A stretch of DNA of 5,846 bases from Planctomycetota bacterium (GTDB lineage: Bacteria > Planctomycetota > UBA1135 > GCA-002686595), in the NCBI GenBank assembly GCA_027623615.1, contig JAQBVH010000248.1:1-5846 (forward strand). The letters are read 5' to 3'. Of this stretch, positions 5,424 to 5,846 are shown one piece after another. Position numbers and translations under genes: made by a program. The notes beneath the pieces were generated by a model that had not been told where the DNA came from, did not search any database, and saw only the letters and a program-made list of their open reading frames with translations. Within the stretch, counting starts at the first letter, position 1, and every line of letters starts with the position of its first letter.

Positions 5424-5846
5424 GCGATCAGGTCCGCCACGTCGATCAGGTACAGCTGGCGACCATCGCCGCCGTGGGGGGAGTCGATCACGATCTTGGT
5501 GCCGTCGCGGCTCGCGCGCGGGTGCGTGTCGCAGCGCCACTCGCCGTGGTAAGCGGGCGGGGAATGGAAGTGACCGATGGGGACCTTGCGGGCGGTGGGC
5601 ACGTGGTAGAGGTAGGGGTGCTGCTCACGCGTCTCGCGGTCGGGGTAGGTGTCGTTCAGGATCCAGTCCGTTCCCGGCAGGTAGGAGAGGTGACCGTTGA
5701 GGGTCATGACGCCGGCGCCCAGGGGCTCGACCTGGGTCGTGCGGTCTCGGAAGAGGTAGAAGCCCGCGGGCTTGCCCTCCGGCCTCGTCCAGGCCGCGAC
5801 GTGCTCGCCGTCGCGCCAGATGAAGTGGCTGGTGTGGCCCGAGGGG
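5420..5846 (-). CDS. TolB/oligogalacturonate-lyase-like beta-propeller protein, C-terminal fragment
   Basis: The last 141 residues are visible; the frame stays open to the window edge, so the N-terminus lies beyond 5846. The visible part shows beta-propeller blades with recurring aromatic/Asp-Gly strands. These include GHTSHFIWRDGEHVAAW, GVMTLNGHLSYLPGTDWILN, DTYPDRETREQHPYLYHV, and a closing EWRCDTHPRASRDGTKIVI followed by DSPHGGDGRQLYLIDV. The H-P-R-x-S-x-DG-x-x-[VI] element is the usual TolB/WD40-like blade signature. The NDTYPD and DSPHGG elements match my memory of proteins annotated as oligogalacturonate lyase-like or uncharacterised propellers in Planctomycetota and relatives. Lyase activity cannot be assumed, since family members with other or unknown functions share this fold, and no metal-site assignment is possible from a fragment. 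Its TGA overlaps the rhomboid ATG (ATGA read on the minus strand), so the two are probably cotranscribed. A methionine at 5705-5707 exists internally but sits mid-fold and is not the start. Confidence 0.75.
   Translation of the reverse strand, partial: PSGHTSHFIWRDGEHVAAWTRPEGKPAGFYLFRDRTTQVEPLGAGVMTLNGHLSYLPGTDWILNDTYPDRETREQHPYLYHVPTARKVPIGHFHSPPAYHGEWRCDTHPRASRDGTKIVIDSPHGGDGRQLYLIDVADLIA

Noticed and set aside
5424..5540. N-terminal extension of the rhomboid from an ATG at 5540 (minus strand)
   Set aside because: The extra 39 residues are Arg/Pro-rich and would lie inside the propeller gene. The ATGA start at 5423 gives a normal rhomboid N-terminus.
4623..5552. A 309-codon + strand open frame opposite the rhomboid
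   Set aside because: No motif, and antisense to a gene with all rhomboid catalytic residues in place.

Overview
The window is very GC-rich (I estimate about 70% by eye) and densely coded. No gap between genes exceeds about 40 bases, and I see no RNA gene, mobile element, CRISPR array or clear terminator. The best guess for the host is a high-GC Planctomycetota or a similar bacterium. This rests on an ECF-type sigma factor, a secreted reprolysin-like protease ending in LamG / FN3-like / LamG modules, and an oligogalacturonate-lyase-like beta-propeller protein. These are inferred from remembered family patterns, so the taxonomy is tentative.

Left part, + strand (2-1573): a tightly packed gene string. 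It holds the C-terminal end of a sigma-70 family (ECF-like) sigma factor, a 90-residue protein with one predicted membrane segment, and two small polytopic membrane proteins. The second membrane protein, and more weakly the first, resembles the MotA/TolQ/ExbB proton-channel family. The first two junctions are ATGA stop/start overlaps, each preceded by a good Shine-Dalgarno sequence. At the third, the Shine-Dalgarno overlaps the previous stop codon. This looks like one translationally coupled operon. A plausible but untested reading is a sigma factor encoded with a membrane-bound regulator and a membrane sensor or channel-like pair. No MotB/TolR/ExbD partner is visible.

Centre, + strand (1612-4494): one large secreted protein of 960 residues. 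It has a signal peptide, a reprolysin-type propeptide, a metzincin zinc protease domain (HELGHNWGAGH), a cadherin-like/Big_9 domain, and LamG, FN3-like and second LamG domains. The two LamG domains are recognisable duplicates. It starts 38 bases after the membrane-protein operon and may be cotranscribed with it.

Right part, - strand (5846-4524): two genes converging on the protease gene. The upstream one is the C-terminal part of a beta-propeller protein that runs off the window. It overlaps by ATGA an intact rhomboid intramembrane serine protease carrying two C-terminal TPR repeats. The rhomboid has a complete catalytic Ser-His pair and the H-x4-H-x3-N oxyanion motif. The protease and rhomboid genes end 29 bases apart, tail to tail.
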